The position numbers and the translations under genes are program-made. DNA of 64,000 bases, from the NCBI GenBank assembly GCA_963965975.1, contig OZ014412.1:6140501-6204500 (forward strand), in the 5' to 3' direction. The notes beneath the pieces were generated by a model. The model was not told where the DNA came from. It did not search any database and worked only from the letters and a program-made list of their open reading frames with translations. Origin of the DNA: Xestospongia bergquistia (lineage: Eukaryota > Porifera > Demospongiae > Haplosclerida > Petrosiidae). Of this stretch, positions 1-10,130 are shown piece after piece. Numbering within the stretch: position 1 is the stretch's first letter; every line of letters begins with the position of its first letter.

Positions 1-327
1 GCTGAGCCAAAAAGATCTGGTGGTATAATATATGATGAAGTAGGAAATGTTCCTATGAATAGTCCAATGGCACCTCCTACGTCAAATTTAGATCAGTCTA
101 TTATCTACTCTGATAACAAGGCACCAACTGATCCTAATAAGGTATCACATGTCATGATACATCAATGTTGCTATAGTTACCATTTTCTTCTTTATCACTA
201 GCAGAGACTCTCTACAAGAGGTGCTGTGATACAGGCTCAATTAGGAGATGAAGCACAACTTCCACGACATCCTCTTAAGCCTGGTGGTACCAAGCAGGTT
301 CCCATGGTAGTAGAGGACAATCAATAA
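1..327 (+). CDS. 3' end of a long-tail (class B) Ig/FN3 receptor, partial
   Basis: These are the last two coding exons (1-141 and 205-327) of a gene that starts left of the window. The first reads in frame 1 and holds an Ile-Ile-Tyr-Asp-Glu-Val motif, which fits the strict ITIM consensus (S/I/V/L-x-Y-x-x-I/V/L), and later a Ser-Ile-Ile-Tyr-Ser-Asp segment. It is joined in phase 0 by a 63-bp intron (GTATCA donor, GCAG acceptor) to a final exon of 40 codons ending ...VVEDNQ and TAA. The same two exons recur at 24797-25140, where the upstream TM and tail exons are also present, so this is the C-terminal cytoplasmic tail of that receptor class. A decayed third copy is near 39.5-39.72 kb. SH2-domain recruitment is inferred from the motifs only. 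Confidence 0.75.
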
Positions 328-2540
328 TAGTAACCTCCTGTCCTCCTCCATGTATCAACTATAAAATGAAACAATGTGTGTTTTAATTCACTGCTGTTTT
401 GTATAATGTTATAATGTGTCCCTTTTTAGTTCATTATTTTATTCTTTCATGTTTTATTATAAGTTATTGAATTATTTAGTGTTTATTATAAGACTAGTTA
501 TTAATTTATCAATATGAGGATCTATATGATCACCTTGTATCATTATAGCAGCTGTCAATATTATCACTCACTATCAAGTATGATACAATATCATAACTAC
601 ATGTACCAATATATGTACTATAGACCACATCACAATATACATGTACATTTACATGTATATAACCACATAGAATACACATTAATACATTGAGTATATTTCA
701 TGTTCACTAATTTCATAATTACTTAAGACAATATCAAAATTAGTTATCAACTTACATTCTTATTAGTCAAATTATAGTGTATATTAAGTGTAGATGATAA
801 CTTGGCAGCTGTTCATACTAAATAGAGTATGATATACTGTTGTAGTAAATATTACTATATACCAGTATATAATACACTATGTTGCTATACTACTGTCAAT
901 AGTATTACTGATAATAAACTTAGTAGAGTATGTACACTTGTTACAGCTAACCTCATATTACAATTTCTCTTATATACTATACATATCATGGCACATACTC
1001 CACTGAGCACATGTTACGTGTAGAGACAGCTAGTCTACACTTCCTGTAACATGTGTATAGTTTTTACAGTTGTAGTAGTAACAGTGATAACAATACAATT
1101 AATGGTATGTAACAGTTATAAAGGTGACCTGTTTACAGAGTTTTGTTGGTTTTAACTACGATAACAAAATCGTGTTGGTAGTTGTTCGTACCTAATAGAG
1201 TATGATATGCTGTTGTACTATATATCAGTATATAATACAGTATAATACTATAGTACTGTTAATAATATTATTAGTGTCCATAATTTTAACAGATTGTTAC
1301 TGTCACTGATAACAAATAAAGTACATTTAGTACGGTATTACATTCCATTACATATGTCCTCATATTTTCTTTATTTATGTACTCCACATTCACTACACAA
1401 GCCAGTGTCAATAAATTTGATAATTAAATATTTTATTAAACAGACTACATAGGACATATATCAATTAAGAGAGAAGATACTGTACTTGTCGGAGTTGACA
1501 ATAAACTTGTAATTTCTATACTTAACACAAAATATGTACAATGATCTAATATTTGTACGTATTAATATTTAATGAAACACTTGTTATAATCACTGCAATA
1601 ATAGGGAAAATTAGTAAGTGTATTTACTGATACTAAGTGCAAATTAATACTAGTCTCTCTCAGTCAATAGAGTATAGTACAGAATAGTAGGGTCTGATAC
1701 TTAGTGATACATATTGTATTATTATATATACATATATAGACCAGCCATAAAACAATAATACTTATTGCTATAAAAACAGACTAAATTGACGAAATGGAGA
1801 AAAATATATCATCATATATATATACATGTACTTATCATCTAGTAAGTAAAAGTTTACATCATCTGTTTTAAATACATATCAATGATAAAAATCATTCATC
1901 AGTATTTAATGTCTCCATAAGCAATGTTGTCTTTTAGTTCAAAACACCGTTCCTCAGTATTACTTTTCCAAGTATGTACATGTACATGTATACAGTACTC
2001 ATCAACACCCATACAACACCCATAAACATAGAGTAATTATAACATGTGGTCTGACAATAACTATTAATAATTAATATAACTGTTACAACACATTAATTCC
2101 ATATAACAATTCCTATACATCATAAGTAATTAATTTTTATAGCACAATATAATATGTCTCATATAGAAATTGTTATATGGTATTACAAGAAATCACTACA
2201 TTTCTTGTTTACTTTTTTGTATTGTCAACACTACATATTCTGTCATTTTAAAAATTGTTTTTGATTACTTGTTTCCAAAACGTTTTCAATAACACTAAAA
2301 TCATGTGAAGTAATATCATATCATTACATTATTTACTCAATATATATCACTGTGAGTCACCAAAAATGATACAATGTCCTCAGACCTAATGACCAAAATA
2401 TTTATGTTATCATATTATCTACTGTAAATTGCTATTTATATGTATCTACTGATGACTATGTATATAGAGTAATTAGTTGGCATACATAACTAGTAATTTA
2501 TTGGTTTAATATTAATTATTATCAAGTATGACAATATAAA
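328..2540. other. AT-rich intergenic DNA shared by blocks A, B and C
   Basis: No coding exon is recognisable. The first 450 bases after the stop codon match 25141-25600 and 39725-40180, so they are part of the tandem block. About 850-1390 has no counterpart in block B, where the alignment jumps from about 25660 to the equivalent of 1390. The short ORF at 829-1023 has no homologous support and lies in this block-specific stretch. A copy of the dispersed repeat described elsewhere lies near 1962-2052. Confidence 0.6.
1962..2052 (+). repeat. Dispersed receptor-flank repeat, copy 1
   Basis: This is a shorter copy of a roughly 130-bp element. It starts ACTTTTCCAAGTATG, runs through an alternating ACATGTACATGTATA stretch and an ACAACACC...ACA segment, and ends near AATTATAACATGTGGTCTG. 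Other copies are near 7521, 21258, 27067, 32918 and 55003. No target-site duplication could be made out. Confidence 0.5.
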
Positions 2541-2569
2541 ATTTTGAAATTTATACTACATATTATTCT

Positions 2570-3121
2570 TAATCCACGAAAACATTACTCCTCAAACTGG
2601 AAAGCTACCTGTATATTTCAGCATTGGTTTGTCACTATTTATTGGTCACTTTCTACTCTTAATCCTAACTGTATAGTTAACTACACGGTTGAGATCAAGA
2701 CAACCAGTGATAATATATTGATGAGTAGTCTTAGTACTGATAGTAATATCACCAATATTAATGTATCTACTGGTCTCTCTCAGTCAGTAGAATATCAGTA
2801 CAGAGTAGTAGGGTCTGATACTATTAATAGACTAATAATAATGTAGTAATGTGTTTATTATGTGTATTATGAATACAATTATCCTGTCCCACTATAATGC
2901 TATCTTATGTATGCTATATAAATGTCGTATATGTTAACATATTATTATTATTATTATTAAAAGTGGTTTTGAAAATTGGTATCAAAGTTATATTAAAGAT
3001 TTCTCTATATCTCTGTGACTCTATTTCAAGTCATCACAGTATCAATACAGAGTAGTAGGGTCTGATACTATTAATAGATTTGGACCCTATAGTCAATTTT
3101 TTATTTTCACTCTGAACAGTA
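2570..3121 (+). pseudogene. FN3-1 exon relic with a large deletion and internal duplication
   Basis: About 2634-2830 translates as the second half of the first FN3 domain (Trp-Ser near 2643, then the conserved segments ending VVGSD). It then runs into stop codons near 2844. Block B and C counterparts (27.86-28.5 kb and 41.25-41.9 kb) begin with a leader-like exon and an Ig exon. Here about 390 bp is missing, so leader sequence near 2630 joins the middle of the FN3 exon directly. A roughly 45-bp stretch at the end of the FN3 exon occurs twice, near 2790-2834 and 3037-3082, bracketing about 200 bp of unrelated AT-rich DNA. It is a non-functional relic; no open model can be drawn. Confidence 0.7.
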
Positions 3122-3706
3122 AGAACTAAACTATATCTATAATATATATAGTATAATTATGACACACAATCAGATCACAAGCAATCACATCTTTATTAAT
3201 ATAGAAAAAAAAGCAATTTAGTAAATAAAATGACAAAATTACACTGAAATGCACTTCAAAATTTATATTACATTATATCACACTTACTGACTATTATATT
3301 GTAAATGACACATTTAGATCACCAGTAATCACATCATTATTAATATGGATAGAAAAAAATAATTTAAACAAAATATCACATTGTAGTTAATCCTTATTAT
3401 TGTCTCATGTATCACTACTTTAACATTTATAGTATCTGACTTTGTTAAGTTACATATTATTGTTGTTAATATGTAGACAGTTGATATTTTTGTTATAGTA
3501 AACATAATGACAAACAAGGAAGAAAAATTGAATTTCTATTAGCCACAATTTTCCTTTAGCTTACACACACAAAGCTAACTTCTGACTCTCAACTAAAATG
3601 GTTTAAAATATATCATATACTATTATGACACCATACAAAATAATTTGATTAAAATTGTAGGTATCTTCATTTTGAAAAAGGGAGTATAAGTTGTATATAC
3701 TTTCAG
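3122..3706. other. Non-coding stretch between FN3 relic and Kunitz exons
   Basis: It matches 28531-29111 almost base for base and 42241-43005 more loosely. An ORF exists on the minus strand (3329-3517, and again at 28735-28953), but it lacks codon-level conservation or domain similarity and is interrupted in block C. Confidence 0.5.
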
Positions 3707-4353
3707 AATCTTGTACTTAATCTGTAAATTCTGGGTCATGTTATGGTAGATATCCACAATGGTTCTTTAATTTAACAACCAGTCAATGTGAACTATTTTC
3801 TTATAGTGGTTGTGATGGTAACAGTAATAGATTCTCTACATTAGAACAGTGTACTCATACTTGTGGTAAGTATAATATGACATTGGTTAATATTACTATC
3901 TATGGTTGTATAGATTGTTCATTAGGTACAATGTGTTTACACTGTAGAATCAATTCTTGTTCTACTTCAAAATATCCAACATTTCCCAGTGCTATATGTG
4001 AAGTTGATAAGTGTACTAATAATAATTGCTCTACTAAGTATTTTGTAGCATTTAAAGAAGTGACAACCATTTATGGTAAGTACATTGGATTGTAGATTTA
4101 GAAGATCCAAGTGGACTACTTAGCATTCATCAGTATCTGTTCACTTATTTAATTATAAAAAAGCATTTAACACCACTATAACAAAAACATATTCATGAGG
4201 TAAATTAATAATTAATTTGTTTATTTCTCAGATGTTTGTACACTTCCTGTTAAGATTTGTCCACGTAATAATAGTGTGATTCGTTGATTCTTTAACAATG
4301 AGTTAGGACGTTCATTGTCAGGAGTTCCTGTATGGAATGCATTCAAACTTGTG
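3707..4353 (+). pseudogene. Kunitz-Cys-rich-Kunitz exon cluster, block A (broken)
   Basis: Exon 3707-3865 encodes a Kunitz/BPTI domain with all six cysteines at canonical spacing (9, 16, 8, 13, 4), the WFFN core and the F-x-Y-x-G-C signature. The residue after the second Cys (P1 position) is Tyr, which would suggest chymotrypsin-like specificity. A TAA at 3718-3720 interrupts the exon start. Exon 3914-4075, after a 48-bp intron, encodes a Cys-rich module (INSC...AICEVDKC...VT) in which one conserved Cys is Tyr. Exon 4232-4353 is a second, Kunitz-like exon with the RWFFN-type core changed by TGA (4285-4287) and with its middle deleted, leaving MECIQTC at the end. All three exons are phase 1-1. 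The gene continues after the A1 insertion, at 8.6-9.4 kb. Confidence 0.8.
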
Positions 4354-5610
4354 GTAAATTAATAAAAGTGGCAATTTTAAGATACAGTATTTATATTATA
4401 GTGGAACAAGATATGAAATTACTAATAGACTTTATTAGACTTAGAGCCTTGAATAAGACCTGTATTGTATTTGTCAGACAATTTCTGTGTTTAATAGTAA
4501 ACTTAAATATACAATAGTCAATTGTTCATTATTATTGAAAATGTAGATGCATATATATGTATAATCATACATATATATTATAGGTATAAAAGACATTTCA
4601 GACTTTATGTTTGTCTGAACAATCAATACTAAAAATCAATAAACAAAACCAAGCTAGATATACAATACAACAACCAATCAAAATACATCTAAGGAGTCCA
4701 TAGCAACACCCAATGAAATAATATCTGGGACTTTTTGTGTGTCTGCTGATGAGATCTCCTGTTAGAAAATCGAAACAACCTTGCTCACTTCAACCAATTC
4801 TTGAACTCTATTCCAGCTATTTCAGAGTACTGTGACCTTGTTATTATATCAACAATGATATATCTTGTATGACCACACATATAATGCATACCATATTTTT
4901 TACATTTACTTTAAAGAGAAGGAGCTACACCTCACATCAAGACATTTAAGTTACCAGAGAGAAAGGAAATATACTGTATTTACAGTTACATGTTTTACAT
5001 GTATTTTGTTTGTATGTAAATTTATGTTAAATAAGTTTTTAAACTACTACTATGATAGGAACTGTCAAAGATCTTCTTACATGAGTAGTCTTCTTACTAT
5101 TTGTTATAAATTTTAACTTGGAGCCTAATTTTTAATTGCAGCTGTAATAATTTTAAGAATTCATCAGTCCTTTGACGTTTAGTACCAGATTCCATATCTT
5201 CATTGTTCAACTTACATATGTAATTTATTTAGTTATTATTCCCCAAACTTCATCCAATTTCTTAGTTTGATTATTTCCACCTTCACAGTGACAGTATTTT
5301 TACATTAACTAATGTTTATTATTAGACAGCAAAGTGAAAGTATAATACAATTTCTATCCTGCAATATATCAGTAGAAGAATTCTCATCTTAATTCCACAA
5401 ATTGATTTTAAATACTGGTAGATCAAACTTGATATTCTATATTAACCACTATCATTGTTAACAGCTTTAAAAAAGTCAATTGTAACAATAAAAATATTAT
5501 TCACTATGAGTAACATAGTAATTGAATCATAATGTAAACTCAACCCACAAAACATACCACCTCCATACATAAATAAGTCCATTGTATCATAATCTGCCCA
5601 TCCAGTTAAA
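4354..5610. other. Intergenic DNA upstream of receptor A1
   Basis: It is duplicated at 29760-31016 and, more diverged, around 10.3-10.99 kb. About 4370-4520 follows the Kunitz relic and recurs near 8.72-8.88 kb, 34.15-34.29 kb and 43.69-43.83 kb, so it is part of the duplicated Kunitz segment. The ORFs at 4332-4517 and 4865-5116 are open in both A and B but carry no recognisable domain. The minus-strand ORF 5442-5675 lies over the A1 promoter and first exon and is taken as chance. Confidence 0.5.
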
Positions 5611-7323
5611 ATGAAGAAGTATGATACAACACTGATTTGTCTACTCTTACCAGTAATAAGTGAGTTAATATGCAATATTTGTTAGTATGAACTTATAGTG
5701 AATATAGAAGCTTCAGTTACAAGTCTAGATTGTAATCATGGAGTATGTCCTCAGACACAAGGAGCAGTCACTTGTACAATAACAGGCAGTATAGTACTTT
5801 GGTATTCTCCTCCATCAGGTAGACATCTCATTGCTACAGTAACAGCCACTGGACAAGTTTATAATGGTCCTAATACTGGGTTTACTGCTGCTCTTGTGAG
5901 TGTTAACAATCCTGGACTAACAACTAATTTAAGTTTTACTACCACTACTGATAAGAATGTTACACAAGTTAGGTGTGCTGATGAAATGTATAGAAACTCA
6001 AGCTCAAGTACTTGTACTATTATTATATCAGGTTTGTCACTAACAGTATCATATATAACTAACATCTACTATCATTATAAGGTCCTCCAAGTGATGCTCC
6101 TACAGGACTGGGTTTTACAGCTCTCACAAACACATCAGTCACTCTCTACTGGTCACTTCCTACTCTTCATCCTAACTGTATAGTTAACTATACTGTTGAG
6201 ATTAGGACAACCAGTGATAATATATTGATCAGTAGTCTTAGTAATGATAGTAATGTCACCAGTATTAATGTATCTACTGGTCTCTATCAGTCAGTAGAGT
6301 ATCAATACAGAGTAGTAGGGTCTGATGCTATCAATAGATTAGGACCCTATAGTCAATATATGATGTTCACTCTGGATGGTAAGAATCAAATAGTTTTAAC
6401 ATGTTAAGTAAAGTCCTTTACTAGTTCTACAAGCTGTGCCACTAATTACTTATACTATTACTAACAACACAGAGGACTATACTATTTTTATTGTTTGGGA
6501 GGTATAATATTATTAATAATCACTTGATAATATCCTAATTTCATTTAGTCACCTCTTCTCTCCTCTCGTCCTCCTCTCTTGTACTACAAAGTCTATCACA
6601 ACATATCAGGTTCACTAACTGTTAATATAACTACTGTTACTAACATTACATTGACTGGAGTACTAGCTAGATATACCTATATTATAACAGTGGTACCAGT
6701 TAATATACTAGGAGATGGATACGCTAATAAGACTATAGGTTATTTAAATATTATTATAAAGTGTGTTATGTTTACTTCTCATACAGTTATCATTCCTAAA
6801 GAACCAATAAATGGTAGTGTTATAATAACTACAATCAATACATCAACTATTAGTAATTTTTCATTAATTAATGAATTATTAATTATCATTTTTTAATATT
6901 AAAGTGTTGATTTTAATTTTTTTACTTTAACAGTGACAGTATGTTCACCAGTAACTACTGCTGTTTCTCCAAGTATGTCTTCATTTCAGTAAACTACAAT
7001 TAGATATATTTCTATTATAGCTAATGAACAACAACAAAACTTATGTTTAGCAGGTAACAAAACAAACATGCTTACATTACTGAATTGTTTACTTAACAGT
7101 GAGTATACCAGTCAGTATGTTCCTCTCTTCTCTATTAACTGCTGTTATTACTACATTTATTGTCTATCTCGTTATGAGAAGGAGAAGTTACAATAAATAC
7201 ACTCCATCCACTACTACTACCCAATTAGGTCCAATATATGATGATGTTAAGTTACCAGAGACTTCAGAACAGAAAGATATCATTGAATTACAAGGAAATA
7301 CTGCTTATGGATATATTAATTAA
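5611..7323 (+). CDS. Receptor A1: Ig + 2 FN3 + TM + ITSM-like tail (435 aa)
   Basis: Nine exons join without a stop: 5611-5659, 5699-6031, 6082-6378, 6425-6501, 6549-6738, 6787-6852, 6934-6972, 7021-7053, 7100-7323. Residues 1-16 are a signal peptide starting MKKYDTTLICLLL. Residues 17-127 are an Ig-like domain (cysteines in LDC, CTITG and VRC, Trp core WYSPP). Residues 128-226 are FN3-1 and 227-315 FN3-2, the latter split in phase 0 after the Trp-Glu pair. A Ser/Thr-rich stalk (316-361) leads to a TM helix (about 368-387), three Arg and a 45-residue tail with PIYDDV and a C-terminal TAYGYIN. TAYGYI fits the ITSM pattern Thr-x-Tyr-x-x-Val/Ile. Many Asn-x-Ser/Thr sequons lie in the FN3 domains. 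Most introns are 39-50 bp. B1 is its recent duplicate. Ligand unknown; a cell-surface recognition role is inferred. Confidence 0.8.
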
Positions 7324-8055
7324 GAACATTATGTTAACATATACGTATATACATAATTACTAACTCAGTCAAGTTATATGATAACAGTATGATATTATAA
7401 AAAGTGAAAATATGAACGCTTCATATTATAATAATATTATAATGTGTAGTGTTCATTGTACTCTTGATAATAGATAATTAGATTACTTTATTATTTCTAT
7501 TTTTATTATTATTTGTTTTCACTTTTCCAAGTATGCACATGTACATGTATATAAATGTCAACAACACCTACACACACAGTAATTATAACATGTGGTCTAT
7601 TCAGTTTACATTAACTATCATAACATATGTACTTTATTTCCTTTATAAACAACAAAAATTATATAATTATAACCTTACCTTGTTTGTTTACTATTCTGTA
7701 TTAATTGTCAGCTCTACATGTTTTGTCATTTTAAAGTGACTTTCATACTTGTTTCCAAGATTTTTTCAGTAATACCAAAATCATATTAAGTAGTATCATA
7801 TCATTAGACATCTTAATCAAAGTATAGAGAGACGCAGCGAAAATGATACTATGTATTGATAACCAAGATTTAATTGTCAAGGCTTAAAAAACTATTGACT
7901 TACATAGATGACAATATTATTGATACTGCTTTATTTTATGTACAACTTACTGCTTTTATATTGATCATCATCAAGTATGACAATATTAATAGGTGACATT
8001 AAGAAATGGCTATAGGTTCACCAGAAAGTGATACATGATTGTGTATAGTTAATGT
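7324..8055. other. 3' flank of receptor A1
   Basis: No coding exon is visible. It matches 32729-33465 closely, with small indels. The dispersed repeat occupies about 7521-7655, and a short ORF (7533-7739) inside and after it is open in both duplicates but has no domain. Confidence 0.5.
7521..7655 (+). repeat. Dispersed receptor-flank repeat, copy 2
   Basis: This is a fuller copy of the element seen near 1962. It ends with the segment TTAACTATCATAACATATGT followed by ACTTTATTTCC. Its block B equivalent is at about 32918-33050. Confidence 0.55.
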
Positions 8056-8275
8056 TTAGGAAGTAGTAGGATCTGAAACAATCAATATATTAGGATCCTA
8101 TAGTCAATATATATGAACTTTACTCTGGACAGTAAGAATGAAATAAGTATAGTTTCTAAATATTTTTAGTATACTTCATTGATTAGTTCTACAGGCTGTA
8201 TCACTAATCATTTATAATATTACAAAGAATACTACACTATTGTTTTGATTTGTGAGGTGTATATTATTTATTTAG
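8056..8275 (+). pseudogene. FN3-1 end and FN3-2a relic
   Basis: The stretch resembles the end of the FN3-1 exon (GTAGTAGGATCTGA..., then ...CTATAGTCAATAT and a GGACAGTAAGAATG donor). After a short intron-like gap it resembles the FN3-2a exon (TTCTACAGGCTGTATCACTAATCA). Stops and missing bases prevent translation. Equivalent relics are at 33465-33690 and 21710-21880. Confidence 0.6.
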
Positions 8276-8599
8276 TACTATAATTAGTCTACATGTTATT
8301 GCTGTTGATAAGAATTGCTAAACATTTTTTTTATTATCATATATTATTTTTCACATGAAAATATGGTGGCAATGATGGGAAGATCTACCAAACTCACATC
8401 AACAAAAGTAGTACAATATAAAGGACTTACCAATAGTAAATGTGTTACTGTTAATATTTGTTGAGTTCTACTATACCTCACATAATAATAATGATGTCAC
8501 TGATATAGCATAGCTATTATCACAGGACAATCCAGTTATATTATATTGTTCATTGAAAACATCGATATTGTGGAAAAGTATTGTAGGAGATGATGATGA

Positions 8600-9470
8600 T
8601 GTGCACTTCCTGTTCAGATTTGTCACGTAATAATAGTGTGATTCATTGGTTCTTTAACAATGAGATAGGACATTCGTTGTCATTAGTTTCTGTATGAAAC
8701 GTATTCAAACACGTGGTAAATTAATAAAAGTGGCAGATTTATGATACAGTATTTATATTATAGTGGCTCAAGATATGAAATTACTAATAGACCATATTAG
8801 ACTTAGAGCCTTGAATAAGACCTGTATTGTATTTCTCAGAGACAATGTCTCTGTTGAAATATTAAAGTTATAATGAAATAGTCAATTGACTGAAAATGTG
8901 GATGTATATATATATATATAGGCTTATCATGTTAATATGATGTTAAAAAGTATCATGTCTCAGTGTTCCTTGTGGAGTACCTAGTTGTCCCAATCATCCC
9001 AATAGTGTGTGTGTATCTAGTTCATGTGGTCAATGTTCAGCTCATTATTACAATAGTTCTTGTATGGATGTAACTAACACTTGTAGTAAGTACATTTCAT
9101 AAACTATAGGAGTAATGATAACTATACAAAGACATTTACAATGAACGCTGAATAATATGTTAGTATATGACTATAATGGCAGCTTCTTTTTCTTTTTGTA
9201 GTCACTTATCCTGCAAAAAACCTCCCATTATCTGTCATATTAATCTTTATGATGATCAAACTTGTCCTCAATATCCTGAAGGTCAATGTACAGTTGATAG
9301 ATGTGGTCAATGTAAGACTAAATTCATTGTTAATCAAGATGATGTCACTGATCAATGTAGTATGTTAAATCATGATATCATTGAAATCTTCCAGTATAAT
9401 ATGAACCAAATCATTTACTGGCGTTACATAATACGAATTTCAATTCTCATATGTTACTCCCCATTTGAAA
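8600..9470 (+). pseudogene. Second half of the Kunitz/Cys-rich gene, block A (broken)
   Basis: About 8605-8705 is another copy of the degenerate second Kunitz exon (Trp-Phe-Phe-Asn intact, the rest shifted). Exon 8964-9085 encodes a Cys-rich module beginning VPCGVPSCPNHPN, with a CGQC core, then a GTAAGT donor. The next exon, from about 9202, encodes another copy with CPQYPEGQC, VDRCGQC and VTDQC. Compared with block C it has one base fewer just after the acceptor, so the frame is broken there, and the first Cys of its NPC motif is lost (Leu-Tyr instead of Pro-Cys). At about 9389 the homology to block B stops abruptly in mid-exon. The module family is not one I can name with certainty; it resembles Cys-rich repeats found beside Kunitz domains in invertebrate secreted proteins. 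Confidence 0.7.
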
Positions 9471-9950
9471 CATTTTAAAAGTTATTTTAATTTTCTTTTT
9501 CCTAATAATTGTAATATATTATATCATTTGCAAGTTCCAATCATACATCTCTCTATTGTACTTTCATATTGTGTCCTGAGATATTTTTTATTGGTGGTAT
9601 TGTATTTGTATTGTAAAGAGGATATGACAAAACGTAACATGTTTTTCATAGTGCTATATTCTCTGCAGTTATTTGTACCTTCTCATTAAATATAACATGC
9701 AAATCAAGTTAAGTGTACTATTGTAATAATATATTTCTATTCAAATAAATGGAGCTAGTATTGGTAATAGCTGTGACAGGATAGAAGGAAGAGAGAATCT
9801 CCCTGATGTTATGAATATAATAATCTATCATATTTGAATGGTACCATTATGATTGTGACATTAACACTTAACCTGGTATAAAGATATAGTGTACCAATTA
9901 ATAAAATATACAATGCTGTTATATACCTGCATTTTAATATATTCTGTTAG
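9471..9950. other. Unassigned stretch beyond the block A breakpoint
   Basis: Past the point where A and B diverge there is no recognisable exon. The ORF at 9465-9689 is hydrophobic, AT-driven and without support. Confidence 0.4.
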
Positions 9951-9951
9951 A

Positions 9952-10130
9952 GCATGATCAATTCCATATTTTATATATTGTGACCATTGATCAATACAGT
10001 TATATAATACTACTAATACCAGTGTTATTATTACTGGACTAACTCCTGGTCAATATTATAATATTAATATCACAGCTGTTAATATCATTGAACCTGGTAA
10101 AGTACTTATGATAAATAGTGAGTTAATATA
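9952..10130 (+). pseudogene. FN3 domain fragment
   Basis: The segment around 9985-10110 translates, with one frame change, as an FN3 second half: IVTIDQY, then SVIITGLTPGQYYNINITAVN, then a Gly. The acceptor-like TTCTGTTAG lies just before it and AATAGTGAG after. No partner exons are visible on either side. It is closer to the FN3-2 exons of E than to those of A1 in its Gly-Leu-x-Pro-Gly-x-x-Tyr wording. Confidence 0.6.

Larger units (their letters stand above)
1..9389 (+). repeat. Tandem segmental duplication, block A
   Basis: It is collinear with 24822-34798. The offset is about 24.82 kb at the left and 25.4 kb from 3.9 kb on; the changes in offset are explained by the 500-bp difference near 850-1390, the extra middle part of block B, the deletion near 2634 and the insertion near 2840-3036. 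Between 3.1 and 9.39 kb the copies differ by only scattered substitutions. The left limit is outside the window. Confidence 0.85.

Noticed and set aside
829-1023. 64-codon ORF
   Set aside because: It lies in a stretch missing from block B, has no recognisable domain and fits chance in AT-rich DNA.
3329-3517. Minus-strand ORF repeated at 28735-28953
   Set aside because: It is conserved only because the whole block is duplicated; a one-base indel changes its start and block C interrupts it.
5859-6065. Minus-strand ORF over the A1 Ig exon, also at 31265-31471
   Set aside because: Antisense shadow of a well supported exon.
7240-7260. PIYDDV as a classical ITIM
   Set aside because: The residue two before Tyr is Pro, not Ser, Ile, Val or Leu. 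Only the Ile-Ile-Tyr-Asp-Glu-Val site of class B tails meets the strict pattern.
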